64,000 nucleotides of DNA, taken from contig NZ_CP106738.1 in assembly GCF_025639885.1 (NCBI RefSeq), positions 2,170,001 to 2,234,000 on the forward strand. Direction: 5' to 3'. Positions within the stretch are counted from its first letter, which is position 1; every line of letters begins with the position of its first letter. Origin of the DNA: Roseovarius pelagicus (GTDB lineage: Bacteria > Pseudomonadota > Alphaproteobacteria > Rhodobacterales > Rhodobacteraceae). A model generated the notes under the pieces. That model did not search any database. It was not told the DNA's origin and saw only the letters and a program-made list of their open reading frames with translations. This document shows positions 8,884 through 18,488 of the stretch, in pieces. Made by a program: the position numbers and the translations under genes.

Positions 8884-11472
8884 TCAGAACGCAAAATCGT
8901 TCCCATCCAGATCGTCGACCGACACGCCTGCCAGCGTGATCCATCCGCCGCCGGTATCAATCACCGCGTCATTGCCGTTCTGGCTTAGATGGTTTGACAG
9001 CAGGTCATTCAGGTCGGTGATCGCAGAGATCGCAGACAGATCCAGACGTTCAAAGTCGTTGAGCGCCTCGAAGTCATCGATACGGTCGGTGCCGTGACCG
9101 TCGGTAAAAACAAAGGTGTCGGCGTTGAAGTCCCCCGCCATCCGGTCATTACCGCTGCCGCCTGTGATCGTATCGAACCCGGCACCGCCATAGATCGAAT
9201 CCGCACCCGAGCCTCCTGACAGAACGTCATCGCCGGTGCCGCCAAAAAACCTGTCATTACCCGCCCCACCCGACATGGTATCATTGCCCTGCTCTCCGAA
9301 CAGACCATCGTTGCCAGCGCCGCCATCGCCGACATCATTGCCCGCCCCGCCAAAGAGCCGATCCAGACCATCACCGCCCAACAACGTATCATCGCCGCTG
9401 CGTCCATAGAGGTTATCAGCCTGCCTGCCGCCATCCAGATAGTCATTTCCGTCACCGCCATCGAGAAAATCGAAGCCGCCGTCGCCCATCAGGCGATCAT
9501 CGCCATCCTCACCGAACAGGCCATCGACCGTGAGTCCGACATTGACCCCGCCACTCAGGCTGTCATTACCGCTGCCGCCATAGAGCCGGTCGGCGGTATC
9601 CCCCCCAAGGAGTGTATCCGACCCTGCGCCGCCATAGAGAACGTCAAACCCGGCCTCACCCAGAATACGGTCATTGCCGTCGTCGCCATAAATTAAGTCC
9701 GCCTGACCGCCACCGTTGAGGAAATCACCGCCATCGCCACCATAAATGCTGTCAAAACCCGCATCACCGGTAATCGTATCCTGCCCCGCGCCACCATAGA
9801 GCATATCCTCGCCGAACCCGCCTGAAATACGGTCATTGCCGCCATTGCCCATCAACGTGTCATTGCCGCCCTCCCCGCGCATGTCGTCGTGCCCTGCCTG
9901 CCCGTCAAAGGAGTCGGCTGTGTCGGCGCCGTGAAACGTATCGTTCGACAGGGTACCGGTGATTTGGCCGGACGCCTTGGACAGTGGCACGCGGTCGATC
10001 ACGGTCAGGCCGCCATCAATTAAATCTGCCTTGTCCAGCCGACTGCCATCGGCAGTGTGCACCAGTGTCACCTCGCCGCGATAGCGGACCTCGGCACCCC
10101 AGCTTTGCGGCAATACTTGTAGGTCCTGCACATCCCAGATGCCGGGCAGGCCGGTAAAATCGAGCCTGTCCTCGCCCAACTGGAAATCGGTGACAGTGTC
10201 TTCCTGCGCGTCGACGGTGAAAACAAACGTATCTGCACCCGCTCCACCGGTCAGGATATCCGCGCCCGCGCCATCGACCAGAACATCATCGCCAGCGCCG
10301 CCACTGATCTGGTCCGAACCAGCCGCACCGACCAACACATCGTCTGCATTGCTACCATTCAGGGTACTGCCTGTGTCGTCCGCCTGAAGGGTTTGCCCAA
10401 TGTCCAAACCCGACGTGGTGAACTGCACCAGATAGGGCGCCGCCTGCGTAGATGCCCAGATATGCAGCTCGCCCCCAGCCGACGCGACCGCAATATCAGT
10501 GATCCCTCGCAGGGGAGTGTCCAGTGTCGCAGCCATGGTGTCGACGTGGTGCAGCCGTCCGCCGGGCAGCAGTGTGAAAAGGCTGATGCCACTGTCGGAC
10601 CCTGCCACCGCGACAAAGACGCGGTCCTCCACGGTCAACACCTCCAGATGCGATGCATCGGCAAAACGCGTGTCACGGTTGTCGAGCACCTGATCGGACA
10701 GGCTGAGGCTGCCATCCGTCTCGGCCTGAAAAACAGATAATGACCCGGTGTCCGACGCGGCGGCGAGCACATATCCCTTGCCGTCAACCTCCAGCGCGCG
10801 GATTGTCTGTGGTCCGGCCAGCGCGCCACCGACAGTGTCGGTGGTCAGCGTGTCCAACGGCGTCGCACGACCACCATCAAGCCGAAAGGACGACAGCGCA
10901 TCCTCGCGCCCGAAAACAGCAAAGCCATAGCTGATACCGTCCAGTTCCAGTGTCGCAACTCCGCTGGCTTCCGCGCCGTTCACGGCGTCACCGCCAACGA
11001 CCCCCCGCGCCTGCGGGGCCGGGGCGGCAAAGTCGATCACGCTCAGCCCGCCGCCACGCAACGCAGCAAAACCCACATCGCCAGACACAGAAAGCGCGCG
11101 CAGACTGCCCATGTCGAAGCCGGAAATCTGATGGCTGGTAACGCCGCCAAAGCCGTTACCGCCAAGCGACAAACCGGTAAGCGTACCGCCCGCCAGACCA
11201 ACCAGTAGCAATTGATCCATCCCACCAGTGGTCATCATGGCCAGATCGGTGGATTCCAGTTGCAGCCGCGCTTCGTCGATCCGCCATCTGTCCGTTTCCG
11301 ACACGTCACCCGCGCCGATGGCAAACGCAGTAACCCAGCCATCGCCACGCGTTGTGGTGATCAGCATTGGACCGTTTGCGCCCGTCACCACAGCGACGTC
11401 GGTGACGCCAATCAAAGCCTCAGCTACTGCCGTCTGGACAGAACCGGCAGCGTTCAGGCGCAGCTCGGGCAT
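8884..11472 (-). CDS. Large RTX (hemolysin-type calcium-binding repeat) secreted protein
   Basis: An 862-residue protein with no Sec signal peptide. The first ~365 residues look like repeated beta-propeller blades (recurring patterns such as [22 protein letters not shown] and [19 protein letters not shown]). Two sets of RTX nonapeptides (GGxGxDxLx type) follow, roughly residues 372-415 and 515-790, where calcium binding drives folding after export. The C-terminal [18 protein letters not shown] resembles the type I secretion tail of serralysin-type proteins. It is probably exported by a type I system, none of which is encoded here, to the cell surface or medium. A role in adhesion or matrix is possible, given the neighbouring polysaccharide genes. 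GAGGGGAAAA precedes the ATG. Confidence 0.88.
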   Translation of the reverse strand: MPELRLNAAGSVQTAVAEALIGVTDVAVVTGANGPMLITTTRGDGWVTAFAIGAGDVSETDRWRIDEARLQLESTDLAMMTTGGMDQLLLVGLAGGTLTGLSLGGNGFGGVTSHQISGFDMGSLRALSVSGDVGFAALRGGGLSVIDFAAPAPQARGVVGGDAVNGAEASGVATLELDGISYGFAVFGREDALSSFRLDGGRATPLDTLTTDTVGGALAGPQTIRALEVDGKGYVLAAASDTGSLSVFQAETDGSLSLSDQVLDNRDTRFADASHLEVLTVEDRVFVAVAGSDSGISLFTLLPGGRLHHVDTMAATLDTPLRGITDIAVASAGGELHIWASTQAAPYLVQFTTSGLDIGQTLQADDTGSTLNGSNADDVLVGAAGSDQISGGAGDDVLVDGAGADILTGGAGADTFVFTVDAQEDTVTDFQLGEDRLDFTGLPGIWDVQDLQVLPQSWGAEVRYRGEVTLVHTADGSRLDKADLIDGGLTVIDRVPLSKASGQITGTLSNDTFHGADTADSFDGQAGHDDMRGEGGNDTLMGNGGNDRISGGFGEDMLYGGAGQDTITGDAGFDSIYGGDGGDFLNGGGQADLIYGDDGNDRILGEAGFDVLYGGAGSDTLLGGDTADRLYGGSGNDSLSGGVNVGLTVDGLFGEDGDDRLMGDGGFDFLDGGDGNDYLDGGRQADNLYGRSGDDTLLGGDGLDRLFGGAGNDVGDGGAGNDGLFGEQGNDTMSGGAGNDRFFGGTGDDVLSGGSGADSIYGGAGFDTITGGSGNDRMAGDFNADTFVFTDGHGTDRIDDFEALNDFERLDLSAISAITDLNDLLSNHLSQNGNDAVIDTGGGWITLAGVSVDDLDGNDFAF
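9110..9960 (-). repeat. Tandem RTX-coding repeat block
   Basis: Inside the large RTX gene, degenerate 27-base units encode successive glycine- and aspartate-rich nonapeptides such as GGAGNDRFF and GGSGADSIY. The repetition is conserved at protein level and diverged at DNA level, so this is a coding repeat and not a CRISPR array or mobile element. A sparser first block lies near 10230-10360. Confidence 0.85.
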
Positions 11473-11629
11473 ATGTTTTCCCCTCTCACGCCCACCCGCC
11501 GAGGAATATGTCCCAAGTCCGTTAACGGTAACCTTTGTAAATGCGGCGTAAATACGGAGATTAAGGAGAATTTAGCAGATTGCGGTCTGACACATCAGCC
11601 TGTGATCGGCGCCGTGTTCCTCCTCGCTT

Positions 11630-13693
11630 TCACACATTCCCGTTCATATCTTCGCGCAGAACAGTGTCGCCGCCGCCAATCGCCTCTCGGGCGTATTTAT
11701 GCCCGGCATAGACCGCCGCCGCGATCAGGCCCGGCGCGTAACAGTCACCAATCCGTGTGACCCGTTCCAGCCCGGCATCCTGCCAATCGGTCCGGCGCGC
11801 GTTGAGGTCGGTCCATAGCCGATCATTGGGCAAGCGCGAGGTTACGGGTATGAACGTGCCGCAGTCGATCTGCCGCGTCTTGCCGGAATAGGCACATGCA
11901 AGGGACAGTTGGGTGCCATCCATGTCTGCAAGCAGAGTGTTCGGCACAATTTCAACGTCGAGAGCGATAAGCCGATTCTGGATGCGATGCTGTTCCAGCG
12001 TGAAGGTCGACCACGGCGCGACGATGGGTGACGGTGTTACGAAAACCACCGCACGCCCGGTCGTCGCCGCCATTTCGGCCAAAACGCTGCCAAGGTAGAA
12101 CCGATCATCGTCAAAGATCACGATTGGCCCGGTTCCGCTGTCTTGTTTCAGCCCGCCGTGCATGGCATCATCCGGGGACATCACCAGATCCGATTGCAAA
12201 AAAGGCAGCGGTCTGCGATGCGCACGCCCCGCTCCGTCATTGCGCCAATGCGAACCGGTCGCTATCGCCACGTTGGCAATGCCGTATTCCAGAATGTCAT
12301 CAGCGCTGAGCGAGCTGTCGAGGTACATTTCTGCATTCTGCACCTGTTGTAGCTGCCACATGCGCCAGTCGCGCACGCGCGCCCATTCCGCCAGACCCGG
12401 CAGCTGGCTTTCGACGGTCACCCGCCCGCCCCACTGGCTGCTGGCCTCGGCGATGATGACATCATTGCCTGCCTTGACCAAGGTGCGCGCCGCCTCCAGC
12501 CCGGCAGGTCCGCCACCGATGATCAGATACGGCTTGGTCTTTTTCGGCGCTGTTATGATTTCGGGATGCCAGTCACGCCGCCATTCTTCGCCTGCGGTCG
12601 GATTCTGGGTACACCGGAACGGCACGCTGGTATTGTCCCCCGACACGCAGATATTGCAACCGATGCATTCGCGGATCTCCTCCAGCCTGCCCTCGCTGAT
12701 TTTCTTGGGCAGGTATGGATCCGCAATCGATGGGCGCGCTGCACCGATCATGTCCAGCTTGCCCTGCTTGATCAGCCGAACCATCGTGTCGGGCGATGTG
12801 TAGCGACCGACACCAACCACCGGTTTAGTAGTGACGGATTTGACGAATTCGGTATAGGGCTCCTGATACCCTTCCTTGGCAAAGCGCGAGGTCTGACTGT
12901 CGTTCGACCAGTTCGACATGTTGACATCCCACAGGTCAGGCTCTTCTGCGAGGGCCTCTATCACTTCGCGCGCCTCGACGTCGTGACGGATGCCCTCGGC
13001 GCCCAGCAATTCCTCAACAGCAAAGCGCACAGCGATGGCGCATGTATCGCCGACAGCGTCACGAGTGTCCGCGATCACTTCTCGAAAGAGCCGCAGGCGG
13101 TTCTGCATCGACCCGCCGTATTCATCCGTACGGTGATTATGCCGCTGCAACAGAAAATGTTGCAGGAGGGTCATGTCATGGCCCGCATAGACATAGATGA
13201 TATCGAATCCCGCCGCCTTGCCCCGACGGGCAGCGTCAACATGCCAGCGACGGAACGAGGCAATGTCAGATTTGTCCATCGCACGCGCGTTAACGGGGTC
13301 GTCGCTGTCCACCACCACCGCTGACGGTGCGAGCGGAATGCGCCGCGAATACCGGTTAGCCGAGTGCAATCCGTTATGGGCCAACTGTATCGCGGCCAAG
13401 CTACCGTATTCATGCACCGCGTCGGTCATCAGACGCAACGCAGGAATATCACGATCATCCCACAGCCGGGCCTCGTTCGACGGGGTCAGGTCAGAAGTTT
13501 CGTGTATTTCGGTCTCTTGGGTCGATACCACGCCCCAACCACCCGCCGCCTTGACCCCACGGTGCGCCGCCTCGCTCTGGGGATAGCGGTAGCCCATGCC
13601 GGTACAATGGGGCACCTGATAGAAACGGTTCGGCGCGGTAACTGGGCCGATCTGTACCGGCTCGAACAGGACATCGTAGATTGGGTTGCGCAT
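11630..13693 (-). CDS. TMADH/DMADH/histamine-dehydrogenase-like iron-sulfur flavoprotein
   Basis: A 687-residue old-yellow-enzyme-type TIM barrel plus NAD-binding-like domains. NRFYQVPHC puts a cysteine at residue 30, the position that carries covalent 6-S-cysteinyl FMN in trimethylamine dehydrogenase. CIGCNICVS followed 12 residues later by CTQNPTAGEEWRR gives the four [4Fe-4S] cysteines, and IIGGGPAGLEAARTL is the ADP-binding loop. These enzymes oxidatively demethylate or deaminate amines and pass electrons to an electron-transfer flavoprotein. Of the TMADH substrate bowl (Tyr60, Trp264, Trp355), only the middle Trp appears kept (in MSNWSND); the others are Glu60 and Asp, so the substrate is unlikely to be trimethylamine. 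The ATG at 13693 matches the family N-terminus. No ETF gene is nearby. Confidence 0.85.
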   Translation of the reverse strand: MRNPIYDVLFEPVQIGPVTAPNRFYQVPHCTGMGYRYPQSEAAHRGVKAAGGWGVVSTQETEIHETSDLTPSNEARLWDDRDIPALRLMTDAVHEYGSLAAIQLAHNGLHSANRYSRRIPLAPSAVVVDSDDPVNARAMDKSDIASFRRWHVDAARRGKAAGFDIIYVYAGHDMTLLQHFLLQRHNHRTDEYGGSMQNRLRLFREVIADTRDAVGDTCAIAVRFAVEELLGAEGIRHDVEAREVIEALAEEPDLWDVNMSNWSNDSQTSRFAKEGYQEPYTEFVKSVTTKPVVGVGRYTSPDTMVRLIKQGKLDMIGAARPSIADPYLPKKISEGRLEEIRECIGCNICVSGDNTSVPFRCTQNPTAGEEWRRDWHPEIITAPKKTKPYLIIGGGPAGLEAARTLVKAGNDVIIAEASSQWGGRVTVESQLPGLAEWARVRDWRMWQLQQVQNAEMYLDSSLSADDILEYGIANVAIATGSHWRNDGAGRAHRRPLPFLQSDLVMSPDDAMHGGLKQDSGTGPIVIFDDDRFYLGSVLAEMAATTGRAVVFVTPSPIVAPWSTFTLEQHRIQNRLIALDVEIVPNTLLADMDGTQLSLACAYSGKTRQIDCGTFIPVTSRLPNDRLWTDLNARRTDWQDAGLERVTRIGDCYAPGLIAAAVYAGHKYAREAIGGGDTVLREDMNGNV

Positions 13694-13824
13694 GGGGCGG
13701 CCTTTGACTGCTATTGGTGCGGCCACTCTGGCACGCCCCGCGTCGAGTTCCCAGTACCCTGCGCCTCTTGCCACCACTGCGCCCCCCTGCTTTAACCGAC
13801 CGGTATTTTACCGGAGGCCGCAGC

Positions 13825-15117
13825 ATGGTCGATATCGCCACTCGTGTTCACAATCACAAATGGAAGATCGACCCGATTGTTCGATCTCTGATCGATACCG
13901 ATTTCTATAAGCTATTGATGTGCCAGTCGATCTTTCGAAATCGACCGGACACGCAGGTGACCTTTAGCCTGATCAACCGATCCACGCATGTCCCGCTGGC
14001 CGATCTGGTAGACGAGGGTGAATTACGCGAACAGCTGGATCATATCCGCTCGCTCAGCCTCAGCCGGGGCGAAAGCACATGGCTGCGCGGGAATACCTTC
14101 TACGGCAAGCGGCAGATGTTCACATCCGAGTTCATGGAATGGTTCGAGGCCCTGCGCCTGCCGCCCTATCATCTGGAACGTGTGGGTGATCAGTACGAGC
14201 TGACTTTTGAAGGTTCATGGCCTGAGGTCATGCTCTGGGAAATTCCCGCGCTTGCCGTATTGATGGAACTGCGCAGCCGCGCCGTGCTGAACAAAATGCG
14301 CAAATTCGAGCTACAAGTTCTCTATGCCCGCGCGATGACGAAGCTGTGGGAAAAGGTCGAACGCCTGCGTGATGTGCCCGGGCTGCGCGTGGCGGATTTC
14401 GGCACGCGACGGCGGCATTCGTTCCTGTGGCAGGACTGGTGCGTGCAGGCGATGACCGAAGGGCTGGGGCAGAAATTCGTCGGCACGTCAAACTGTCTGA
14501 TCGCCAAGAACCGCGATGTGGCCGCCATCGGCACCAACGCGCACGAGTTGCCAATGGTCTATGCCGCGCTGGCCGACAGTGATGCGGAGTTGGCCCGCGC
14601 GCCCTATGATGTGCTGAGCGATTGGCACGAGGAACACGACGGTAACCTGCGCATCATCCTGCCCGACACCTACGGCACCGAAGGGTTCCTGAAAAACGCG
14701 CCCGACTGGCTGGCTGGCTGGACGGGCATGCGCATCGATTCCGGTGATCCCGCGACAGGGGCGGAACGCGCAATCAACTGGTGGAAGTCGCGCGGCGAGG
14801 ACCCGACCGAGAAACTGATCATCTTTTCCGACGGGCTGGACGTGGACAAGATCGCGTCATTGCAGGCGCAGTTTTCAGGCCGCGCGCGGGTGTCGTTCGG
14901 TTGGGGGACATTGCTGACCAACGATTTTCGCGGGCTGACCCCGGATGATGCTTTGGCGCCCTTCTCACTGGTGTGCAAAGCCGTGTCCGCCAACGGGCGA
15001 CCCACGGTGAAGCTGTCGGACAATCCGCGCAAGGCGATGGGGCCGGAGGCAGAAATTGCGCGCTACAAGCGGGTGTTTGGGGTGGGGAAGCAGGAAGCGC
15101 TGGAGGTGGTGGTTTGA
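13825..15117 (+). CDS. pncB: Nicotinate phosphoribosyltransferase
   Basis: A 430-residue enzyme of NAD salvage that makes nicotinate mononucleotide from nicotinate and PRPP, with ATP hydrolysis. Recognised by [17 protein letters not shown] near the N-terminus, [15 protein letters not shown] (the nicotinate-binding region) and the following [11 protein letters not shown] and GTNAHELPM segments, where the phosphorylatable histidine lies. The C-terminal MRIDSGDP and [10 protein letters not shown] are also typical. GGAGG at 13813-13817 sets the ATG at 13825; the frame is open further upstream but unlike the family. It is transcribed divergently from the TMADH-like gene, with 131 bases between the starts. 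Confidence 0.95.
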   Translation: MVDIATRVHNHKWKIDPIVRSLIDTDFYKLLMCQSIFRNRPDTQVTFSLINRSTHVPLADLVDEGELREQLDHIRSLSLSRGESTWLRGNTFYGKRQMFTSEFMEWFEALRLPPYHLERVGDQYELTFEGSWPEVMLWEIPALAVLMELRSRAVLNKMRKFELQVLYARAMTKLWEKVERLRDVPGLRVADFGTRRRHSFLWQDWCVQAMTEGLGQKFVGTSNCLIAKNRDVAAIGTNAHELPMVYAALADSDAELARAPYDVLSDWHEEHDGNLRIILPDTYGTEGFLKNAPDWLAGWTGMRIDSGDPATGAERAINWWKSRGEDPTEKLIIFSDGLDVDKIASLQAQFSGRARVSFGWGTLLTNDFRGLTPDDALAPFSLVCKAVSANGRPTVKLSDNPRKAMGPEAEIARYKRVFGVGKQEALEVVV

Positions 15118-15121
15118 GGCA

Positions 15122-15145
15122 GTGCCGGGCTGAAGCCCGGCCTAC
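15122..15145 (+). repeat. Palindromic REP-like element, copy 1
   Basis: A 24-base element whose core is an 8-bp perfect hairpin (GCCGGGCT/AGCCCGGC, 15124-15141, two-base loop). It begins five bases after the pncB stop. An exact copy in inverted orientation lies at 15518-15541, so the two bracket one small gene. The hairpin lacks a T-run and is not a standard terminator. Confidence 0.8.
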
Positions 15146-15239
15146 GGCCAGCACAGTGCCAAGAACTGTCCGCCGCGCGTCTTGCGCCAGCCCGCATACT
15201 CTGCGTCACTGAGGCGGCACGGACAAGAGATCGGAGGGA

Positions 15240-15473
15240 ATGGGGAAAAGCAGACCAGAGAGGGTCGGAGAGATACTCGGGTACGCTCTCGTGATCCCGA
15301 CCCTGATCGCCAAGTTTGCGATTGTTGGCGCAATCTTTCCCGGCTCTCAAATCTGGTTCATGCTCTTTTCGCGATGGATGGAATGGTGGCCCGAGCCCGG
15401 CATCATATGGTTCGACTGGATCATCGCACTGATACTACCGGGATACGCGATCTGGCAAACGCTGTTCGGCTGA
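15240..15473 (+). CDS. Small two-TM membrane protein, function unknown
   Basis: A 77-residue protein with two hydrophobic stretches (about residues 12-33, LGYALVIPTLIAKFAIVGAIF, and 56-75, WIIALILPGYAIWQTLF) separated by a Trp-rich loop. GGAGGG lies one base before the ATG, which is close but usable. I do not recognise a family. It sits between inverted copies of a palindromic element, in a gap between pncB and a convergent solute-binding protein gene. It could be a real small membrane protein or cargo of the element pair. Coding support is moderate because the composition fits a membrane protein. Confidence 0.55.
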   Translation: MGKSRPERVGEILGYALVIPTLIAKFAIVGAIFPGSQIWFMLFSRWMEWWPEPGIIWFDWIIALILPGYAIWQTLFG

Positions 15474-15517
15474 CCGTCCCTCCGCTGGAAAGGGTTGCGG
15501 CTTGCCCTGATATGAAA

Positions 15518-15541
15518 GTAGGCCGGGCTTCAGCCCGGCAC
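15518..15541 (-). repeat. Palindromic REP-like element, copy 2 (inverted)
   Basis: This is the exact reverse complement of the 24 bases at 15122-15145, with its own hairpin at 15522-15539. It ends three bases before the stop of the solute-binding protein gene, so each copy sits immediately 3' of a gene. Confidence 0.8.
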
Positions 15542-15544
15542 CCT

Positions 15545-16828
15545 CTAGAACGCCTGCGACGTGTAATCCACCTCATCCGGGTAAAGCGTGTCCTCAATGC
15601 TGGTGGTATGCACGCGCACCAGTTTGCCGCCTTCGACCTTTGAGATGTACTGATGCCCAAACACTTGGTGCGTCTTGCCGTTGAACCGCTTTGCTCCCTG
15701 CGGATGCGCCTGGCTTTCGGGCATGTCGCCCATCGCCTCGACCGCCTCGATCAGTGCGGCGCGATCATCCGGCCCGGCATAGCCAGACGCCTCCATCCCC
15801 GCCTTGATGATGTGCATCGTTTCCCAACAGCCGAACATGTGGGCGTAGGTCGACACGTCCGACGCATCGCTGACCGACGCGCCATTGGCATCGACGCCCA
15901 CGGCGGCACGGTAGAACGCCTCGTGCTCGGTCTGGTCCTCTTGGGCGTAACGCGGCATGCCTTCCCAGAAATAGGTGCCTTCGAGGAATTCCAGACCGGG
16001 GCTGGATATATCGACCGCTTCGAGCGAATCGATAAACCCGAACAGCGCCGGACCGCTGGGGCCAAAGAATTCGCCCAGTTCTTTCACAAACGTCAGCACG
16101 GCGGGACCGACCATGACGTGATAGAGCACCTCGGTCTCGCGCGGGATCTTGGGGAAATACTTGGTAAACGACGTTTCAGAAGGTGGGATCGCGATATGTT
16201 CCAGCACCTCACCGCCCTGCGCCTCGATCGCGGCGGTAAAGAAATCGCGGTGATCATGGCCGAACGCGAAATCAGGAAACACCATCGTGACCTTTTTCCC
16301 AAGGTTCTCGGCCACATAAGGGGCCATCGCCTGCACCTGTGATTTCACATCGGTAATACCGGGCTGCAATGTGTAGCGGTTCAGCATGCCGCTGGCCACG
16401 TGATGCCCCTCGGAGACCACGAAATAGGGCAGCTTCAATTCGCCCGCACGCGGGGCCGACCCGATCACAACGTGGCTGAACAGCGTGCCGAACCCGACGT
16501 CGCAATTATGCTGAGTCGCGAATTTCTCGACCACTTCAGCGCCGCGCTTGGGGTCGGTGCCGTCATCCTCTGCCACGATCTCGACCATGCGGCCATTGAT
16601 GCCGCCGCCATCGTTGATCACCTTGACTGCCGCCTCGGTGGTGCGTCCGTACCAGCGCCCATAGGCCGCGCCGATGCCGGTGCGGTGGACCTGAAACCCG
16701 ATTTTGATCGGCTCGGCCGTCTGCGCATGGGTGTAGCGCGCCCATAGTGGCAGGCTTGCGGCACCCGCACCGGCAGCGAGCGTGGTCATCGCGGCCCGGC
16801 GCGTCAGGCTCTTGGGGGTCTTGGTCAT
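15545..16828 (-). CDS. ABC transporter substrate-binding protein, branched-chain amino acid/urea type (Peripla_BP_6-like)
   Basis: A 427-residue periplasmic receptor. The N-terminus TKTPKSLTRRAAMTTLAAGAG has a twin-arginine-like pair before a hydrophobic stretch ending near YTHAQ, suggesting Tat or Sec export. The mature part starts IKIGFQVHRTGIGAAYGRWY and contains VINDGGGINGRMVEIVAEDDG, the type I fold seen in LivK, AmiC and UrtA proteins that bind amino acids, amides or urea. GGAGAATTTG precedes the ATG at 16828. It is an orphan: no permease or ATPase genes are adjacent. The downstream hydantoinase genes hint at a cyclic amide or amino-acid-like ligand, but this is inference from position only. 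Confidence 0.88.
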   Translation of the reverse strand: MTKTPKSLTRRAAMTTLAAGAGAASLPLWARYTHAQTAEPIKIGFQVHRTGIGAAYGRWYGRTTEAAVKVINDGGGINGRMVEIVAEDDGTDPKRGAEVVEKFATQHNCDVGFGTLFSHVVIGSAPRAGELKLPYFVVSEGHHVASGMLNRYTLQPGITDVKSQVQAMAPYVAENLGKKVTMVFPDFAFGHDHRDFFTAAIEAQGGEVLEHIAIPPSETSFTKYFPKIPRETEVLYHVMVGPAVLTFVKELGEFFGPSGPALFGFIDSLEAVDISSPGLEFLEGTYFWEGMPRYAQEDQTEHEAFYRAAVGVDANGASVSDASDVSTYAHMFGCWETMHIIKAGMEASGYAGPDDRAALIEAVEAMGDMPESQAHPQGAKRFNGKTHQVFGHQYISKVEGGKLVRVHTTSIEDTLYPDEVDYTSQAF

Positions 16829-16916
16829 GGCAAATTCTCCTTTGCTGGGGCGAAGTGGCCCGCCCGTTGCCTGCAATCCTGCGAAGCAAATGATCACTTG
16901 TCCAGCAATTTGCGCG

Positions 16917-18305
16917 TCACATCCCGCGCGGGCTGGCCAACAACCAGAGACCAAAGAGCGTGTAACCGACCATGAAAAGCGCAAGAGGAAGCTGGCTCAG
17001 CAGGGCCTGCTTGCGTTGCTGGAACAACCGTATCGCCAGCGCATGAGCCAGCAAGATCGCTATCACATGGCCGATCACCACCGCACCTGCCTGACTGAGC
17101 CAGATCACCTTGACCGTGGCGGTCGTATTCAGGAATCCGGTGCTGACACTGTGTGCGCCCAGCCCCAGAATATCCCAGCCACGCCCCAGCGGATCACTGA
17201 GGAACGCCAGCACATATTGACCATCCACCAAGAACGATACGAGGTAATGCGCGATATGATAGCCCAGCGCGATTGGCAGAATGGCCGGGCCAAAGGCGCG
17301 AAATGCCATACGCATATAAACCTCACCGCCCGCCAGCCGCAGCCCGGCCCACGTACACAAGCCAAAGATCACGATCAGCACCAGATTCGCGCCCAGCAGT
17401 CCCGCCAACGTTGGCGAAATCACCGCCGAGCGACCTGGGAATTCCAGCGGGTTGACCCCAAGCTGACCCAACCACCAGAATGTCTCGTTCAGACCATCAA
17501 AACTGCCCCCACCCAGCGCCAGCAAAGCCAATAGTCCAGCCCCGAGCGGCAGATGCGGCCCTCGGGCGATCTGCCAGCCGGGCAGGCCAAACGCCAGCCG
17601 TCCCCGGCGGCGGCCCAGCATCGCCATCCGACCATATAGCCGCATCAGCATGGTCGCGGCCTCTGCCCTCAACAGCCAGCGCGGACCAAAGAGCGCAAGC
17701 CCCGCCAACATGATCAGCCAGTAACCACCCACAATCCCGGCCAGCCGCGCCGGATCAGATGGTGCCGGATCGGCGAGCAGAAATCCGCAAAACGCGATGA
17801 ATCCGATAATGCCCGGCGCATGGCCCAGTGCTGACGGATAGCGCAGCGGCGCGCGCTCGCCCACGGCCCGCGCCATCAATGCAGCCGGGCCGGTCCAGGG
17901 GTTGGTCCAGCGCCAGTGGTTCCAGATCAACCCCTGCACGCTGACCATCGCGATCCACCATACTGTCCAGACTGTCAGCGGTAGCGGATTGCCCAACGGA
18001 TCGCGAGAGCCATAAAGCCCAGCCAGAACCAGCCAAACCAAAACCACCGCCGACAAGCAACTGGTTACATGCGTCAATGAACTTTTACGCACCCGCCACA
18101 AAACCACAGGGCGAAAAACCCCGTGCGTCATCCGGTCCGGCACCAGCGCAAGCACCAGAACCGTCAGTGCCACCACCGCCACCCCCGCTGTGATATACAC
18201 ATCGGTGGGCAGCAACAGGATAAATCCTTGCTCCGCCGCATGGCCCAGCGCCACCGACGCGCTCGACCCCCAAACCAACCACGCTATGAGCACTGCTCTT
18301 CTCAT
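16917..18305 (-). CDS. Multi-pass inner-membrane protein, function unknown
   Basis: About 462 residues with a signal-like N-terminus (MRRAVLIAWLVWGSSASVALGHAAEQ) and roughly ten hydrophobic segments. The segment LYGSRDPLGNPLPLTVWTVWW followed by WRWTNPWTGP resembles, from memory, a family of multi-pass proteins sometimes annotated as fenitrothion hydrolase in actinobacteria. I do not claim that activity. The ATG at 18305 was chosen over an upstream in-frame start because a signal peptide begins there. It lies upstream of the solute-binding protein gene on the same strand, with 88 bases between them, and divergent from hyuA. It may be co-transcribed with the receptor gene. Confidence 0.7.
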   Translation of the reverse strand: MRRAVLIAWLVWGSSASVALGHAAEQGFILLLPTDVYITAGVAVVALTVLVLALVPDRMTHGVFRPVVLWRVRKSSLTHVTSCLSAVVLVWLVLAGLYGSRDPLGNPLPLTVWTVWWIAMVSVQGLIWNHWRWTNPWTGPAALMARAVGERAPLRYPSALGHAPGIIGFIAFCGFLLADPAPSDPARLAGIVGGYWLIMLAGLALFGPRWLLRAEAATMLMRLYGRMAMLGRRRGRLAFGLPGWQIARGPHLPLGAGLLALLALGGGSFDGLNETFWWLGQLGVNPLEFPGRSAVISPTLAGLLGANLVLIVIFGLCTWAGLRLAGGEVYMRMAFRAFGPAILPIALGYHIAHYLVSFLVDGQYVLAFLSDPLGRGWDILGLGAHSVSTGFLNTTATVKVIWLSQAGAVVIGHVIAILLAHALAIRLFQQRKQALLSQLPLALFMVGYTLFGLWLLASPRGM

Positions 18306-18488
18306 GGTCCCATGATGACCGGCCCTGTAGGACAAGAAAAGCGAAACCAACCCCGTCCATCGTTTTAAGAATACTCTGGCGGTTCGGGGGGCAATGCTCC
18401 CATCACACCGATCACTCTACGCGCCGCGCGTTGACTTTCGCCGTCCGCTCGCCAACTCTCTGATCAGCAGACCCAAGGGGGGCGAAAA

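Noticed and set aside
9110..9960. Regularly spaced repeats suggesting a CRISPR array
   Set aside because: The units are 27-base degenerate codings of RTX nonapeptides in one open frame, with no constant repeat and unique spacer structure.
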